A DNA stretch of 64,000 nucleotides from Oscillospiraceae bacterium (GCA_015064255.1 SVSP01000002.1:62001-126000); one strand, 5' to 3'. Positions 10,415 to 20,630 are shown, numbered from the stretch's first letter. Numbers and translations are program-made. The notes: generated by a model not told the origin, from the letters alone.

Positions 10415-11005
10415 TCAAAAAGTTTCCTTTGCTTTTTCGTATGCTTTTTCGTAAATCTCTCTGCCGCCGAGAATGTTGATAGCGTCAACGAGGAGTTTGG
10501 CGCTGATATTTGACGGAAGACCGAGTACTTTTGCAAGAGCGGCACGCTTTTCGGATGAGTTTTCGCCGCCCGAAAATCCGTCGGCAAAGAGGTCGGCGGC
10601 AGTTATGTCCGATTTCGGACTTGACGGCGCATCGGAGGCGAATGGCAAAAAGAGATTTCGCAGAAGCTCGGCTTCCATACCTTCAACTCCGAGCTTGCCT
10701 TCCTTTGAAGGAGTTGCTTTTCGTTTTTCTTTTCCCAAAATTTCGGGAATATATAGATTTATTCGGCTTTCCTTGGGCAGAATCGAGTTAAGATGGCGCC
10801 TTATGACCGTTCCGCCGCCATCGCTGTCGCAAAGGATTATTGCTCCTCTGATCGCGGCAAGCGCGCGGATAGTCGCCTTTTTCTCTTCGTCCTTAAAAAG
10901 TCCGAAGCCGTTTACGGCAATTACTGTCCCGTCAAGGATAGAGTCAAGCTTTATCTTGTCGTAACGCCCCTCGACGAGAACGATATTGTCAATTTTTATC
11001 TTCAT
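10415..11005 (-). CDS. rnmV: Toprim-domain protein, ribonuclease M5-like
   Basis: VEGRYDKIKLDSILDGTVIAVNGFG and IILCDSDGGGTVIRRHL Toprim motifs. Confidence 0.75.
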   Translation of the reverse strand: MKIKIDNIVLVEGRYDKIKLDSILDGTVIAVNGFGLFKDEEKKATIRALAAIRGAIILCDSDGGGTVIRRHLNSILPKESRINLYIPEILGKEKRKATPSKEGKLGVEGMEAELLRNLFLPFASDAPSSPKSDITAADLFADGFSGGENSSEKRAALAKVLGLPSNISAKLLVDAINILGGREIYEKAYEKAKETF

Positions 11006-11016
11006 TTCAGAGATTT

Positions 11017-12054
11017 TTATACAGTTGCGCTTCGGTTTTTGCCGAGCGAAAGTATCAGAATTTCAAGCGCGGTGTATTCATCAAGACGCGTGGATTTTAT
11101 CTTGAGGTCGGTGTCACAGCAAAGCTCGACCGCCTTTTCGAGAGCTGACAAACTTTTTCTTGATGCGGCGGTCATACGCAGGGAAACGGGATATTCGTGC
11201 ATTTTCATCTTTTTTGCTATGTCCTGCTTGGAATAGCCGCTGTCCGAAAGGATTCGCACCGTGAGAAGCTCGCTGCAAATTCTCGAAACGGAGGAAAGAA
11301 TGTTTTCGGGGCGTTCTTTTCGGAGCTTCATTTCAGCGAAAATGCTGAGTGCCATAGGCGTGTTGCCGTCGATAAGCGCATTTGCAAAGTCAAAAGCGCC
11401 GAATACCGTACCGGGTGAGCATACCGCGTGTATCATATCCTCGCTTATCACGTTTTTGCCGTTCTGACGGGCAAATGCCGACACCTTGTCGATCTCGGAC
11501 GCAAGGATAAACATATCGTTTTTGCAGTAATCAATGAGTTTTTTGCATATCAGCGGGTCTGCCGCGCATCCGTGGGATGCAAAATGGCGCGATGCCCAGC
11601 CGATAAGCTTCTGCGGGGTCTGCTTCTCGAAGTTGACGAGATTTGCAGACGCGGAAAATTTTTTGTAAGCCGCGCTCGGAGCTTTCTTTGTCCCTTCGGA
11701 GAATTCCTCGGGTTTAGCGTATATGAGAAGCGTGTCATCCGATACCTCGGAAAAGGCATCTGCAAGCTCGTCGAGTCTTGAGTCGCTCATCGCTGTGAAA
11801 TCGACGTCCCACAGCTCGATAAGTCGTCCGCCGCTGCTTCCGAAGATAGGCATACCGACAAGCTCGTCACCGAGCCGTTCGATTTCTCCGTCGGTTATCT
11901 TAACGTGATTGAAAACCGCATCCGTGTCGTCGGTGAGAAGCGTTTCGCGCACCTTTTCAAGATATCTGCGCTTTAAATATTCCTCCTCACCGTAGAAAAG
12001 ATAGACTCCGCCGAGACCTTTTTTTATCTTATCGTCAAGCTCTTTTACGGTCAT
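11017..12054 (-). CDS. holA: DNA polymerase III subunit delta
   Basis: YLFYGEEEYLKRRYLEKVRETLL N-terminus and HolA-like length and architecture. Confidence 0.88.
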   Translation of the reverse strand: MTVKELDDKIKKGLGGVYLFYGEEEYLKRRYLEKVRETLLTDDTDAVFNHVKITDGEIERLGDELVGMPIFGSSGGRLIELWDVDFTAMSDSRLDELADAFSEVSDDTLLIYAKPEEFSEGTKKAPSAAYKKFSASANLVNFEKQTPQKLIGWASRHFASHGCAADPLICKKLIDYCKNDMFILASEIDKVSAFARQNGKNVISEDMIHAVCSPGTVFGAFDFANALIDGNTPMALSIFAEMKLRKERPENILSSVSRICSELLTVRILSDSGYSKQDIAKKMKMHEYPVSLRMTAASRKSLSALEKAVELCCDTDLKIKSTRLDEYTALEILILSLGKNRSATV

Positions 12055-12111
12055 ATCGGTATCTTTCTCCTTTCTTTTTGCGGATTTCAGTCGATTTTGC
12101 GGATGAACTTT

Positions 12112-12819
12112 TTAGTTTTCCTCTGTTGTTTCCTCTACAGGAGCTTCTGTGCCTTCTTCGGCTGCTTCTGCGGGAGCCTCTGCAGCTTCTTCTGCCTTTT
12201 CGCCCTGACCCATAATGAGAGGAATGTACTCTTTAAAGTAGATGATTCCCGAAATTATTGTCATAGCGACCATAACAGCCATCGAAAGGAAAGTGAGTAC
12301 CCAAATGTCCCAAAGGATAGGCTCAATAAGTGCAATAATAACGAAAGCTATCTGAGAAACTGTCTTTACTTTGCCTGCAAAGTTTGCTGCAAGCGCGTGT
12401 CCGCCCTTGTTTGAGAAGAGAAGACGGAGAGATGTTACGGCGATCTCGCGTGTGAAGAAAATAAAGATAGCGAATGCCATATAGATCTCGAAGATATACG
12501 GAATTCCTTCGTCGCCGCCCATAAATGTCATAAGGGAGATCATAGCGCCCAAAACGAGAATCTTATCTGCAAGGGGGTCGAGGAATTTTCCGAAATCGGA
12601 AACGTAATTGTATTTTCTTGCGATCTTTCCGTCGAGCATATCTGTAAGAGAGATGAGGCCGAAGAGAAGCGCACCGATAAGACGCATAACGATCTCGCCT
12701 GTGCCGTCATCGCGGGGTGCAAAAATGATAAGCACCATAAAGATCGGAACGAGAACAGCTCTTATAACTGTAAGTATGTTGGGAATGTTTTCTTTTCTGA
12801 AAATATTGCTGTTTTTCAT
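12112..12819 (-). CDS. pgsA: CDP-diacylglycerol--glycerol-3-phosphate 3-phosphatidyltransferase
   Basis: NIPNILTVIRAVLVPIF; DMLDGKIARKYNYVSDFGKFLDPLADKIL matches the CDP-alcohol phosphatidyltransferase motif. A/E-rich C-terminal tail. Confidence 0.93.
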   Translation of the reverse strand: MKNSNIFRKENIPNILTVIRAVLVPIFMVLIIFAPRDDGTGEIVMRLIGALLFGLISLTDMLDGKIARKYNYVSDFGKFLDPLADKILVLGAMISLMTFMGGDEGIPYIFEIYMAFAIFIFFTREIAVTSLRLLFSNKGGHALAANFAGKVKTVSQIAFVIIALIEPILWDIWVLTFLSMAVMVAMTIISGIIYFKEYIPLIMGQGEKAEEAAEAPAEAAEEGTEAPVEETTEEN

Positions 12820-12850
12820 AATTTTTCTCCAAACTTATATGTATTTGTTT

Positions 12851-14215
12851 TTATTCGGTAAGATCCCCGAGGAGATCGTAATCGAGTACGTTGCCGATGG
12901 TAACCTTTACAAATTCACCTTCATCCACGCCTCTGTCGGACGAGAAGTATATCTTGCCGTCGATCTCGGGTGCGTCAGATGCGCTTCTTCCGTAGTATAT
13001 TTCGGAAACCATATCGTAGCCTTCGCAGATAACCTCCACTGTTTTTCCGAGCTTTTCTTCGTTTTTCTCTGCGGAAATGTCGCCCTGAAGGCGCATAACG
13101 AGGTCGTATCTGTCCTGTTTTACCTGCTCGTCGATCTGGTCATCCATTTCTGCGGCGGGAGTTCCTTCCTCGGCGGAATACGTAAATGCGCCGAGACGGT
13201 CGAATTTTGCTTCCTTGATAAATTCGCAAAGCTCTTCGAAATCCTCTTCTGTTTCACCGGGGAATCCGACAAGCACGGTCGTACGCAGTACGATCTCGGG
13301 ACAAGCCGCGCGCAGACGGGAGATAGCATCCTTTATTACTTCGCTTCCGCCGTGACGGTTCATACGGTCGAGAACGCTGTCCGAAATATGCTGTATCGGC
13401 ATATCGATATATTTTACAAGACGGTCGTTTGTTGCAAATTCCTCGCAAAGCTCGTCGGTGATCTTGTCGGGATAGCAGTAGAGAAGTCTTATCCACGGGA
13501 TACTCGTTTCGTTTGTGAGCGTTCTTACAAGCTTTGCAAGGCTGTATTCGCCGTAAATGTCAAGACCGTATCTTGAAGTGTCCTGTGCTACGATGTTAAG
13601 CTCTTTTACGCCGAGCTCTTCAAGTGTTTTTGCTTCCGCAACGATGTCTTCGATAGGACGGCTTCTGAATTTTCCGCGGATGTTTCCGATAACGCAGTAA
13701 GTACAGTGATTGTCACAACCCTCTGCGACCTTAATATATGCAGTGTATTCGGGAGTTGTTACAACTCTGTCGCCGCCGAGAGGCATTGTGTTTTTGTCAT
13801 CAAGACAGCAGTATTTGTTCTGCGCGGTGAGCTTTTTGTTGCAAAAAGCCGAGTTGTAAGCCGCTTCTACCGCTTCTGCGATCTTCGGCAGACCTCCGAC
13901 TCCGACGATAGCATCAACCTCGGGGATCTCTTCGAGGATCTCCTTGCCGTATCTTTCGGCAAGGCAACCGCATACTACGATACCCTTGAGGTCCTTGTTT
14001 TCTTTGAGCCACGCGATGTCGAGAATATTGTCGATCGCTTCTTTTTTTGCGCTTTCGATAAACGCGCAGGTGTTGATTATAACTACGTCTGCTTCCGTTT
14101 CGTCGCCGGTTACCTCGTAACCAGCTTCGAGAAGAGTGTGAAGCATAACTTCTGTGTCAATTCTGTTTTTCGAGCATCCGAGCGAAACAAAACCGACCTT
14201 TATCTTTTTGGGCAT
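12851..14215 (-). CDS. rimO: 30S ribosomal protein S12 methylthiotransferase RimO
   Basis: KVGFVSLGCSKNRIDTEVML; radical SAM CDNHCTYCVIGNIRGKFRSRP. Start set at MPKKIKV (14215). Confidence 0.95.
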   Translation of the reverse strand: MPKKIKVGFVSLGCSKNRIDTEVMLHTLLEAGYEVTGDETEADVVIINTCAFIESAKKEAIDNILDIAWLKENKDLKGIVVCGCLAERYGKEILEEIPEVDAIVGVGGLPKIAEAVEAAYNSAFCNKKLTAQNKYCCLDDKNTMPLGGDRVVTTPEYTAYIKVAEGCDNHCTYCVIGNIRGKFRSRPIEDIVAEAKTLEELGVKELNIVAQDTSRYGLDIYGEYSLAKLVRTLTNETSIPWIRLLYCYPDKITDELCEEFATNDRLVKYIDMPIQHISDSVLDRMNRHGGSEVIKDAISRLRAACPEIVLRTTVLVGFPGETEEDFEELCEFIKEAKFDRLGAFTYSAEEGTPAAEMDDQIDEQVKQDRYDLVMRLQGDISAEKNEEKLGKTVEVICEGYDMVSEIYYGRSASDAPEIDGKIYFSSDRGVDEGEFVKVTIGNVLDYDLLGDLTE

Positions 14216-14255
14216 AAGGAAGATCTCCTTTTTATAATTTGACTTTTTAAAATAT

Positions 14256-14702
14256 TTACTCCTCGGACTGTGCAATCACAGAGAGTGCGCTCCGTATTGA
14301 GGGTGTATCGTGACCGAGTCTTTGAAGCTTTCTTATCAGCTTTTCGCGGTCTGTCCCCTTTTTTGCTTCTTTTAGCGCAAACTCTGTAGCAAAAGCCTTG
14401 AAGTCGATGACCTCGCAGACGCTGTCAAATGATCTGTCAACGCTTTCGCGGTCGAATTTTGAGAGAAGCTCAAGCTTTATGCGGTATTTTCCGTAATATT
14501 TCTTTTGAGCGTAGTAATTCACGAGGTTTTCGATGAATCTGTCATCCGAGAGATAGCCTTCGCTTTCGAGCTTTTCTACCGCTTCGTAAATTTCCTCTTG
14601 CGAAAATCCTTTTGCGGCAAGCTTTTCACGGAGTTTTCGCTCGCTCATATCGCTTATTGCAAGCATAGCCATAGCCTTGACGTACGCGGGTGTGTTTTTC
14701 AT
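14256..14702 (-). CDS. recX: Regulatory protein RecX
   Basis: MLAISDMSERKLREKLAAKGFSQEEIYEAVEKLESEGYLSDDRFIENLVN. Confidence 0.88.
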   Translation of the reverse strand: MKNTPAYVKAMAMLAISDMSERKLREKLAAKGFSQEEIYEAVEKLESEGYLSDDRFIENLVNYYAQKKYYGKYRIKLELLSKFDRESVDRSFDSVCEVIDFKAFATEFALKEAKKGTDREKLIRKLQRLGHDTPSIRSALSVIAQSEE

Positions 14703-14936
14703 TTTAACCTTTCCTCCCGTAAGTCAAATACTTTGTGTGACAAAAATTCTTCACCCTACATTATAACCAATTCTGCGAAAAATGTCAAGTAAATTGAACT
14801 TCAAATAACGATTTTTTGCGTAAATTTTTACGTATATATCGGTGTTTTGGCGAAAAATTACCGCAGAATAAAAACAAACCGTACAGCCGACACCGATTGG
14901 GCAAAGAGTTTGGCATTGAAAGCTGCCGAAAAGTTA

Positions 14937-14987
14937 AAAAAGAGAGAATTGAACGGCTTTGGTATCTCCGTACTATTCTCTCTTTTT
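14937..14987 (-). terminator. Hairpin terminator of the GH51 gene
   Basis: aaaaagagagaat...attctctcttttt arms directly after the stop at 15002. Confidence 0.7.
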
Positions 14988-15001
14988 ATTTTTGTAAGAT
15001 T

Positions 15002-16513
15002 TTACCTGATTTCAATTACACAGACGGTATGCGCCGGAATTTTGATGCTGTCTGTATAGTGCTGCCACTCGCCGTAAACGGCACGTACCTCTGTTTTGCC
15101 GATATCGTTGTAAGAATCGGGGCTTTCCGCAACCACGGAGCTGATTCTCATCATTTTTGCACTGTCGTCTAACATACGCAGGTCGAGGGTCAGGTCACCT
15201 TCTTTTTGCTTGTTTACAGCGGCTATCGCATAACCGTCATCATCTGCGGTAACGAGTACGTCAAGTGCGTCGACCGTCTTTTGGTGTCTTCCGTCCATTC
15301 CCGTTATGGTGGGGATATCTTTTGTCCATATGTCAAGAACCTTTTCCTTGAGAAGATTCGAATATAGCTCAAATACGAAATACTGAGGGCGGAGAACTAT
15401 GCCGTCTTCGTAGGTATATATCGCGCCTCTCGTATTAACTATCGGGGAAAAACACGCCATCTTTACTATGTCGCAGTTTCTCAGACAGGTGTTAAGGAAG
15501 GAAGCAGAGAAGAGAGCGTCCGCCATAGTGTAGGTTGAGTTGACGTCATTTCTGTCGCGTTCTCCGATAACCATCTTGTTGTAGAATTCTTCATCCTCGC
15601 GGCGTTTTCCTTCTCTGTTCCAAATGTCCATAAGATTGGGATGCCACCATCCGCGAAGGTTCCATTCGTCGTATGCTATCTTTACCTTCTTTTCGAGTCC
15701 GAACGCAGTAAGGTGTGCTCTTACCTTGTCAATGTTTGAGCTTATATCCTCGCCTGTTCTCAGCATTGCGGTATCGTAATCTATGTAAGTGACGCCGTCG
15801 GGCGAGAAGTCCCAATAGCTGTGTATCGATATCCAGTCAAGATACGGTCCCGCAGATCTAAGGAGATTTATATTCCAGTTAAGATCGCTGAGTGCCGCCG
15901 CAGAAAGCTCGAGCGTAGGGTCAACTCTGAGCATCATCTTTGCAGATTCTCGTACAAGCTTGCCCCACTCTTCGGCGTCCTTTGAGCCGATTTCGTGTCC
16001 GCCCCAATTTTCGTTTCCGATGCTCCAGAATTTTACGTTATGGGGCTCGGGGTATCCGTTTTCTATTCTTTCCTTCGCAAATCTGCCCATATCCTTGACG
16101 TTGCAATATTCCACCCAGTCGGACATTTCTTCGGCTGTACCCGTTCCTGCGTTCGTGCATATGTACGGTATGCAATCGAGCTTTTTGCAGAGATTTACAA
16201 ACTCGTCCGTGCCGAACTCGTTTGATTCTTCCACTCTCCAAGCCTTATCGAAGGTCGGAATTCTCGTTTTTCCTACTCCGTAATGCCAATCGTAAGCAGA
16301 AACGTAGCAACCACCGGGCCATCTGATTATCGGAGTCTTTATTCTCTTCATCGCTTCAAGAACGTCGGTACGTATTCCGTCTTTGTCCGCGAATTTCGAA
16401 TCGGGATCGTAAATTCCGCCATAGACCTGTCTATGAAAATGCTCAAGAAAATGCCCGTAAAGCATTTTGTCTGCCTGACCTATTATATTTTCTTTGCTGA
16501 ATGTTATTTTCAT
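15002..16513 (-). CDS. Alpha-N-arabinofuranosidase, GH51-like
   Basis: IRWPGGCYVSAYDWHYGVG, FWSIGNENWGGHEIG, KIAYDEWNLRGWWHP. Start moved from 16528 to MKITFSKENI (16513). Confidence 0.92.
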   Translation of the reverse strand: MKITFSKENIIGQADKMLYGHFLEHFHRQVYGGIYDPDSKFADKDGIRTDVLEAMKRIKTPIIRWPGGCYVSAYDWHYGVGKTRIPTFDKAWRVEESNEFGTDEFVNLCKKLDCIPYICTNAGTGTAEEMSDWVEYCNVKDMGRFAKERIENGYPEPHNVKFWSIGNENWGGHEIGSKDAEEWGKLVRESAKMMLRVDPTLELSAAALSDLNWNINLLRSAGPYLDWISIHSYWDFSPDGVTYIDYDTAMLRTGEDISSNIDKVRAHLTAFGLEKKVKIAYDEWNLRGWWHPNLMDIWNREGKRREDEEFYNKMVIGERDRNDVNSTYTMADALFSASFLNTCLRNCDIVKMACFSPIVNTRGAIYTYEDGIVLRPQYFVFELYSNLLKEKVLDIWTKDIPTITGMDGRHQKTVDALDVLVTADDDGYAIAAVNKQKEGDLTLDLRMLDDSAKMMRISSVVAESPDSYNDIGKTEVRAVYGEWQHYTDSIKIPAHTVCVIEIR

Positions 16514-16580
16514 TGTAAAACTCCCCAATATTTATTTTATTGATCTGTAAAATATCCTGTCGGTTCCTGATTTTGTTCGG

Positions 16581-17498
16581 TTATTCGACCGTATAAGGAC
16601 CGTTTACAACGAGTATATCCTCGCCGTTTTCGCGTTCAACGAACTGTGCGGTGTTGATACAGGTCATTCTCGGTCTGAAATTGTCGGGATTTGAACTGTG
16701 GCAGTGGTAAGCACAGATAAGAGTACCGTCAGCGGCCGTCATAAAGCTGTGATGTCCGACTCCTACAAGCTTGCCCGTTTTCTTCAGTATCGGGTTGCCC
16801 TCGTATCTCTTGAACGGTCCGAGAGGACTTTCCGAAACTGCGTATCCCATAGCGTAATCGACACTTCTGGTGTGGTTGCAGGAATAAGTGAGGTAATAAA
16901 GCCCTTTGTGTTTGAGAACGAAGGGACCTTCTGCAACGAGGCAGTCAACAGTTTCCCAAGGCTCTTCTGCTTTTATGAGGCAGTCCTCGTATTCTTCTTC
17001 GATTCCCGAAAGGTCATCCTTCAGCTTTGCAACAAATATCTTGTTTCCGCCGCCGAGACGAACGTAGTAGAGATATACGGTGCCGTCGTCATCGACGAGA
17101 AAGCTTCCATCTATTGATCTTCCTTCTCTGAGCCATTTCTTTTCTTTCTGGGTGAACGGACCTGCGGGATGATCTGCTACCGCTATTGCCATATGCTCTT
17201 CGGAGCCGTAAACCATATAGAATTTGCCTTTGTATTCAAGAACTTCGGGAGCCCAGAACCATTTTTCGCCCATAGAATCGCCTTTTGTGAGAGCAAATCC
17301 GAGTCTTTCCCAATTTTTGAGGTCGTCCGAACGGTAAACGAAAATTCCGTCGCCTTCGTCGCAAGAGGTATCAAAATCGTTGGCGGCTTTGAGCGCCTTA
17401 TCTCTTTCCGTCGTGGAGTACATATAATATTTGTTCTCGTAGAGAAGAACAAACGGGTCTGCGCCCTCCATAATAGGGTTTTTGAAGTTATTATCCAT
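16581..17498 (-). CDS. GH43-family glycoside hydrolase
   Basis: NPIMEGADPFVLLYENKYYMYSTT, FWAPEVLEYKGKFYMVYG, SIDGSFLVDDDGTVYLYYV, VAEGPFVLKHKGLYYLTYS. Confidence 0.9.
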   Translation of the reverse strand: MDNNFKNPIMEGADPFVLLYENKYYMYSTTERDKALKAANDFDTSCDEGDGIFVYRSDDLKNWERLGFALTKGDSMGEKWFWAPEVLEYKGKFYMVYGSEEHMAIAVADHPAGPFTQKEKKWLREGRSIDGSFLVDDDGTVYLYYVRLGGGNKIFVAKLKDDLSGIEEEYEDCLIKAEEPWETVDCLVAEGPFVLKHKGLYYLTYSCNHTRSVDYAMGYAVSESPLGPFKRYEGNPILKKTGKLVGVGHHSFMTAADGTLICAYHCHSSNPDNFRPRMTCINTAQFVERENGEDILVVNGPYTVE

Positions 17499-17731
17499 AG
17501 AATTTCCCCTTTAAATAAAGTTTAATGATAGCTCTAAAAATATTATAAAGTCAAACTTTGCCCAAGTCAAGACAAATTGCGAATTAAAATAGACATATTT
17601 TGACTTATTGCCGAAAAGTGATATCTGAAAGTACAAAAATCCTCAAACTCGCATCTTTCGATGAAGTTTGAGGATTTGTTGAAGCTATATAAGCTCCTAT
17701 ATACTTTTTCGGAAAAGTTTTTGAAGGAGTA

Positions 17732-17767
17732 AAGAGGGAACTTTTTACAAAAAGTTCCCTCTTTGAA
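17732..17767 (-). terminator. Terminator downstream of pnp, within the repeat family
   Basis: aaagagggaacttttt-ac-aaaaagttccctcttt almost perfect hairpin. Confidence 0.8.
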
Positions 17768-17776
17768 TAAATTCAA

Positions 17777-19978
17777 TTAGTCTTCCTTTTTCTTGAAAGG
17801 CTTTCTGAAGCCGCGGCGTTCTTTTCCGCCTTCTTTGTTTTCGCCGTCATCGCTGTCCTTCTTGGAAGGTCTGTTTTCGTTTTCAGCCTTGGGAAGGAGA
17901 GCCTTTGCGGAGAGATTGAAACGTCCCTTTTCGTCGATACCCATAAACTTAACTGTGAGCATATCGCCTTCGTTTACGACGTCTTCAACCTTTTCAACAA
18001 AGGTGTTGGAAAGGTCCTTGATGTGGCACATACCTTCCTTGCCGGGTGCAAACTCAACGAATGCACCGATAGGAATGATTCTTGTAACCTTACCTGTGTA
18101 AACAGCGCCAACCTCGGGCTCGAAGCAGATGCCTTCAATGATCTTCTGTGCTTCAAGACCGCTGTCGCGGTTAACGGCAGCGATATAAACTGTTCCGTCG
18201 TCCTCAATATCGATCTTTGCGCCTGTGTCGGCAACAATCTTCTGGATAACTTCGCCGCCCTTACCGATAACTTCGCGGATCTTTTCGGGCTTGATCTTCA
18301 TAATAATCATCTTGGGAGCGTACTTGCAAACCTCTTCGCGAGGTGCGGGAATAGCCTTGAGAATGATCTCGTCGATGATATAGTCACGACCCTTGTGAGT
18401 CATTTCGAATGCCGCCTTGATGATCTCGGGTGTAAGACCGTCGATCTTAAGGTCCATCTGAATGGACGTGATACCCTTATGTGTACCTGCAACCTTGAAG
18501 TCCATATCGCCGTAGAAGTCTTCAAGACCCTGAATGTCGATCATAGTGTCCCAAGAGCCGTCTTCAGCGGTGATAAGACCGCAGGAAATACCTGCAACCG
18601 GTGCCTTGATCGGTACGCCTGCTGCCATAAGAGCAAGAGTAGATCCGCAAACCGAAGCCTGTGATGTGGAACCGTTAGAGGAAATAACCTCGGAAACAAG
18701 ACGCATAGCGTAGGGGAATTCTTCAACGGAGGGAAGTACGGGGATGAGAGAACGCTCTGCGAGGGCACCGTGACCGATCTCACGTCTTCCGGGGCTGCGG
18801 GTAGCCTTTGCTTCACCTGTGGAGAAGCCGGGCATATTGTAGTGGTGCATATAGCGCTTGGACTCTTCTTCGTCGATAGTATCGAGAAGCTGTGCATCGC
18901 CTATTGTACCGAGAGTTGCGATTGTAAGAACCTGTGTCTGACCTCTTGTGAACATACCCGAGCCGTGTACTCTGGGAAGGAGGTCAACTTCAGCGTTAAG
19001 AGGACGGATCTGATCCATTCTTCTGCCGTCAACACGCTTCTTGTCCTGAAGGAGCCATCTGCGGACGATCTTCTTCTGGATCTTATATACGAGCTCGCCG
19101 ATGATGTCGGGGAGTTCGGGATATTCTTCGGAGAACTTTTCGAGAATTGCGTCTGTGATAGGCTGCATTCTTGCATCACGAACAGTCTTGTCGTCTGTGT
19201 CGAGAGCTATCATAACGTCCTTTTCGCAGAAATCGAAGATCTTGTCGAACATATCGTGGTCAAGTTCGCAGGAAGGATAGTCAAACTTGGGCTTTCCAAC
19301 CTCTGCAACGATAGAATCGATGAATGCGCAGAGAGTCTTGATCTCTGCGTGTGCCTTCATAATAGCGTCGAACATTGTGTCGTCGTCAACTTCGTTAGCG
19401 CCTGCTTCGATCATAACGACCTTTTTAGCGGAACCTGCAACTGTGAGCTCGAGATCGCTCTTAGCTCTCTGCTCGGATGTGGGGTTTACGATGATTTCGC
19501 CGTCAACGAGTCCCATAAATACACCTGCGATAGGTCCGTTCCACGGAATATCCGAAATGGAAAGCGCGATGGAAGCACCGATCATAGCGGTAATTTCGGG
19601 AGAGCAGTCGTTGTCAACGCTGAGAACCATAAGGTTGAGAGCAACGTCGTTACGAAGGTCCTTCGGGAAGAGAGGACGGATAGGGCGGTCGATAACACGG
19701 GATGTGAGGATAGCCTTTTCGGAAGGTCTGCCTTCACGTCTGAGGTAACCGCCGGGGATTCTTCCGACAGCGTAGAGTCTTTCCTCAAAGTCAACAGAGA
19801 GAGGAAGGAAGTCGATACCGTCGCGGGGCTTTGCGGAAGCAGTAGCCGTTGCGAGTATCGAGGTTTCGCCGTATCTTACAAGACAGGAGCCGTTTGCAAG
19901 GCCTGCCATTTTTCCGGTTTCGATCACGAGGGGTCTGCCGGCGAGTGTTGTTTCAAATACTTTAAAATTTTCAAACAT
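17777..19978 (-). CDS. pnp: Polyribonucleotide nucleotidyltransferase (PNPase)
   Basis: Two RNase PH domains, KH domain (IREVIGKGGEVIQKIVADTGAKIDIEDDG), S1 domain, basic C-terminal tail. Confidence 0.97.
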   Translation of the reverse strand: MFENFKVFETTLAGRPLVIETGKMAGLANGSCLVRYGETSILATATASAKPRDGIDFLPLSVDFEERLYAVGRIPGGYLRREGRPSEKAILTSRVIDRPIRPLFPKDLRNDVALNLMVLSVDNDCSPEITAMIGASIALSISDIPWNGPIAGVFMGLVDGEIIVNPTSEQRAKSDLELTVAGSAKKVVMIEAGANEVDDDTMFDAIMKAHAEIKTLCAFIDSIVAEVGKPKFDYPSCELDHDMFDKIFDFCEKDVMIALDTDDKTVRDARMQPITDAILEKFSEEYPELPDIIGELVYKIQKKIVRRWLLQDKKRVDGRRMDQIRPLNAEVDLLPRVHGSGMFTRGQTQVLTIATLGTIGDAQLLDTIDEEESKRYMHHYNMPGFSTGEAKATRSPGRREIGHGALAERSLIPVLPSVEEFPYAMRLVSEVISSNGSTSQASVCGSTLALMAAGVPIKAPVAGISCGLITAEDGSWDTMIDIQGLEDFYGDMDFKVAGTHKGITSIQMDLKIDGLTPEIIKAAFEMTHKGRDYIIDEIILKAIPAPREEVCKYAPKMIIMKIKPEKIREVIGKGGEVIQKIVADTGAKIDIEDDGTVYIAAVNRDSGLEAQKIIEGICFEPEVGAVYTGKVTRIIPIGAFVEFAPGKEGMCHIKDLSNTFVEKVEDVVNEGDMLTVKFMGIDEKGRFNLSAKALLPKAENENRPSKKDSDDGENKEGGKERRGFRKPFKKKED

Positions 19979-20020
19979 TTTTTCTTACCCTTTCATTTTG
20001 ATATTTTTTATATCAGCCTC

Positions 20021-20098
20021 AACCGGAGAAATAATGAATAGTGAACACCTTCGAGCGTGCTCGGGAGCATTCATTATTCATTATTCACTTCGACCGGT
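20021..20098. repeat. Nested intergenic palindrome between rpsO and pnp
   Basis: aataatgaatagtgaa (20030-20045) pairs with ttcattattcattatt (20070-20085); inner cgagc-gt-gctcg; outer accgg/ccggt. Confidence 0.7.
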
Positions 20099-20136
20099 CA
20101 AGACCATTCTGCGATTTTTACTGTGGCGTAGCTCAA

Positions 20137-20165
20137 AAATGGGAGGCAAGGGCCTCCCATTTTCT
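20137..20165 (-). terminator. rpsO terminator
   Basis: aaaatgggaggc-aag-ggcctcccatttt hairpin downstream of rpsO. Confidence 0.75.
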
Positions 20166-20224
20166 GAAAACGTCGTGTAGCGCACAGCGACGGATGCCGC
20201 CGCATCTGCGCACCACCTTTGGAC

Positions 20225-20491
20225 TTACTTTCTGAGTCCGAGCTTCTTAACGATCGCGCGGTAACGCTCAATATCTGTGTTCTGGAGATACTTGAGAAGG
20301 TTACGTCTCTTACCTACCATCTTGAGAAGTCCGCGGCGGCTGTGGAAGTCCTTCTGGTTGTTTTCGAGATGCGCGTTGAGATCGTTGATTCTCTGTGTAA
20401 GAATAGCGATCTGAACTTCGGGCGAACCTGTATCGCCTTCGTGCATAGCGTTAGCCAGAATAATTTCCTGCTTCTTTTCCTTTGCGAGCAT
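20225..20491 (-). CDS. rpsO: 30S ribosomal protein S15
   Basis: [53 protein letters not shown]. Confidence 0.98.
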   Translation of the reverse strand: MLAKEKKQEIILANAMHEGDTGSPEVQIAILTQRINDLNAHLENNQKDFHSRRGLLKMVGKRRNLLKYLQNTDIERYRAIVKKLGLRK

Positions 20492-20630
20492 AGTTTTTTC
20501 ACCTTTCTTTAAATTTATTCTCCGTTAAAACCGAGTGTGCGGCATGGTGAAAAAGCTCCGAAACAGAGCATTTACCCGCAAACCAAGCTTTACGGAATAT
20601 GTTCTGCCTGTATTCGCAGGCAAAGAACAT
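20492..20630 (-). promoter_or_regulatory. Candidate S15-responsive rpsO leader
   Basis: Two hairpins on the - strand: gttct-tt-gcctg-cgaata-caggc-agaac (20601-20628) and gctctgtttcggagc (20555-20569), upstream of the rpsO SD. Confidence 0.4.

Noticed and set aside
18770-20041. 423-aa + strand ORF
   Set aside because: Antisense to pnp; product of codon bias in the coding strand, no domain evidence.
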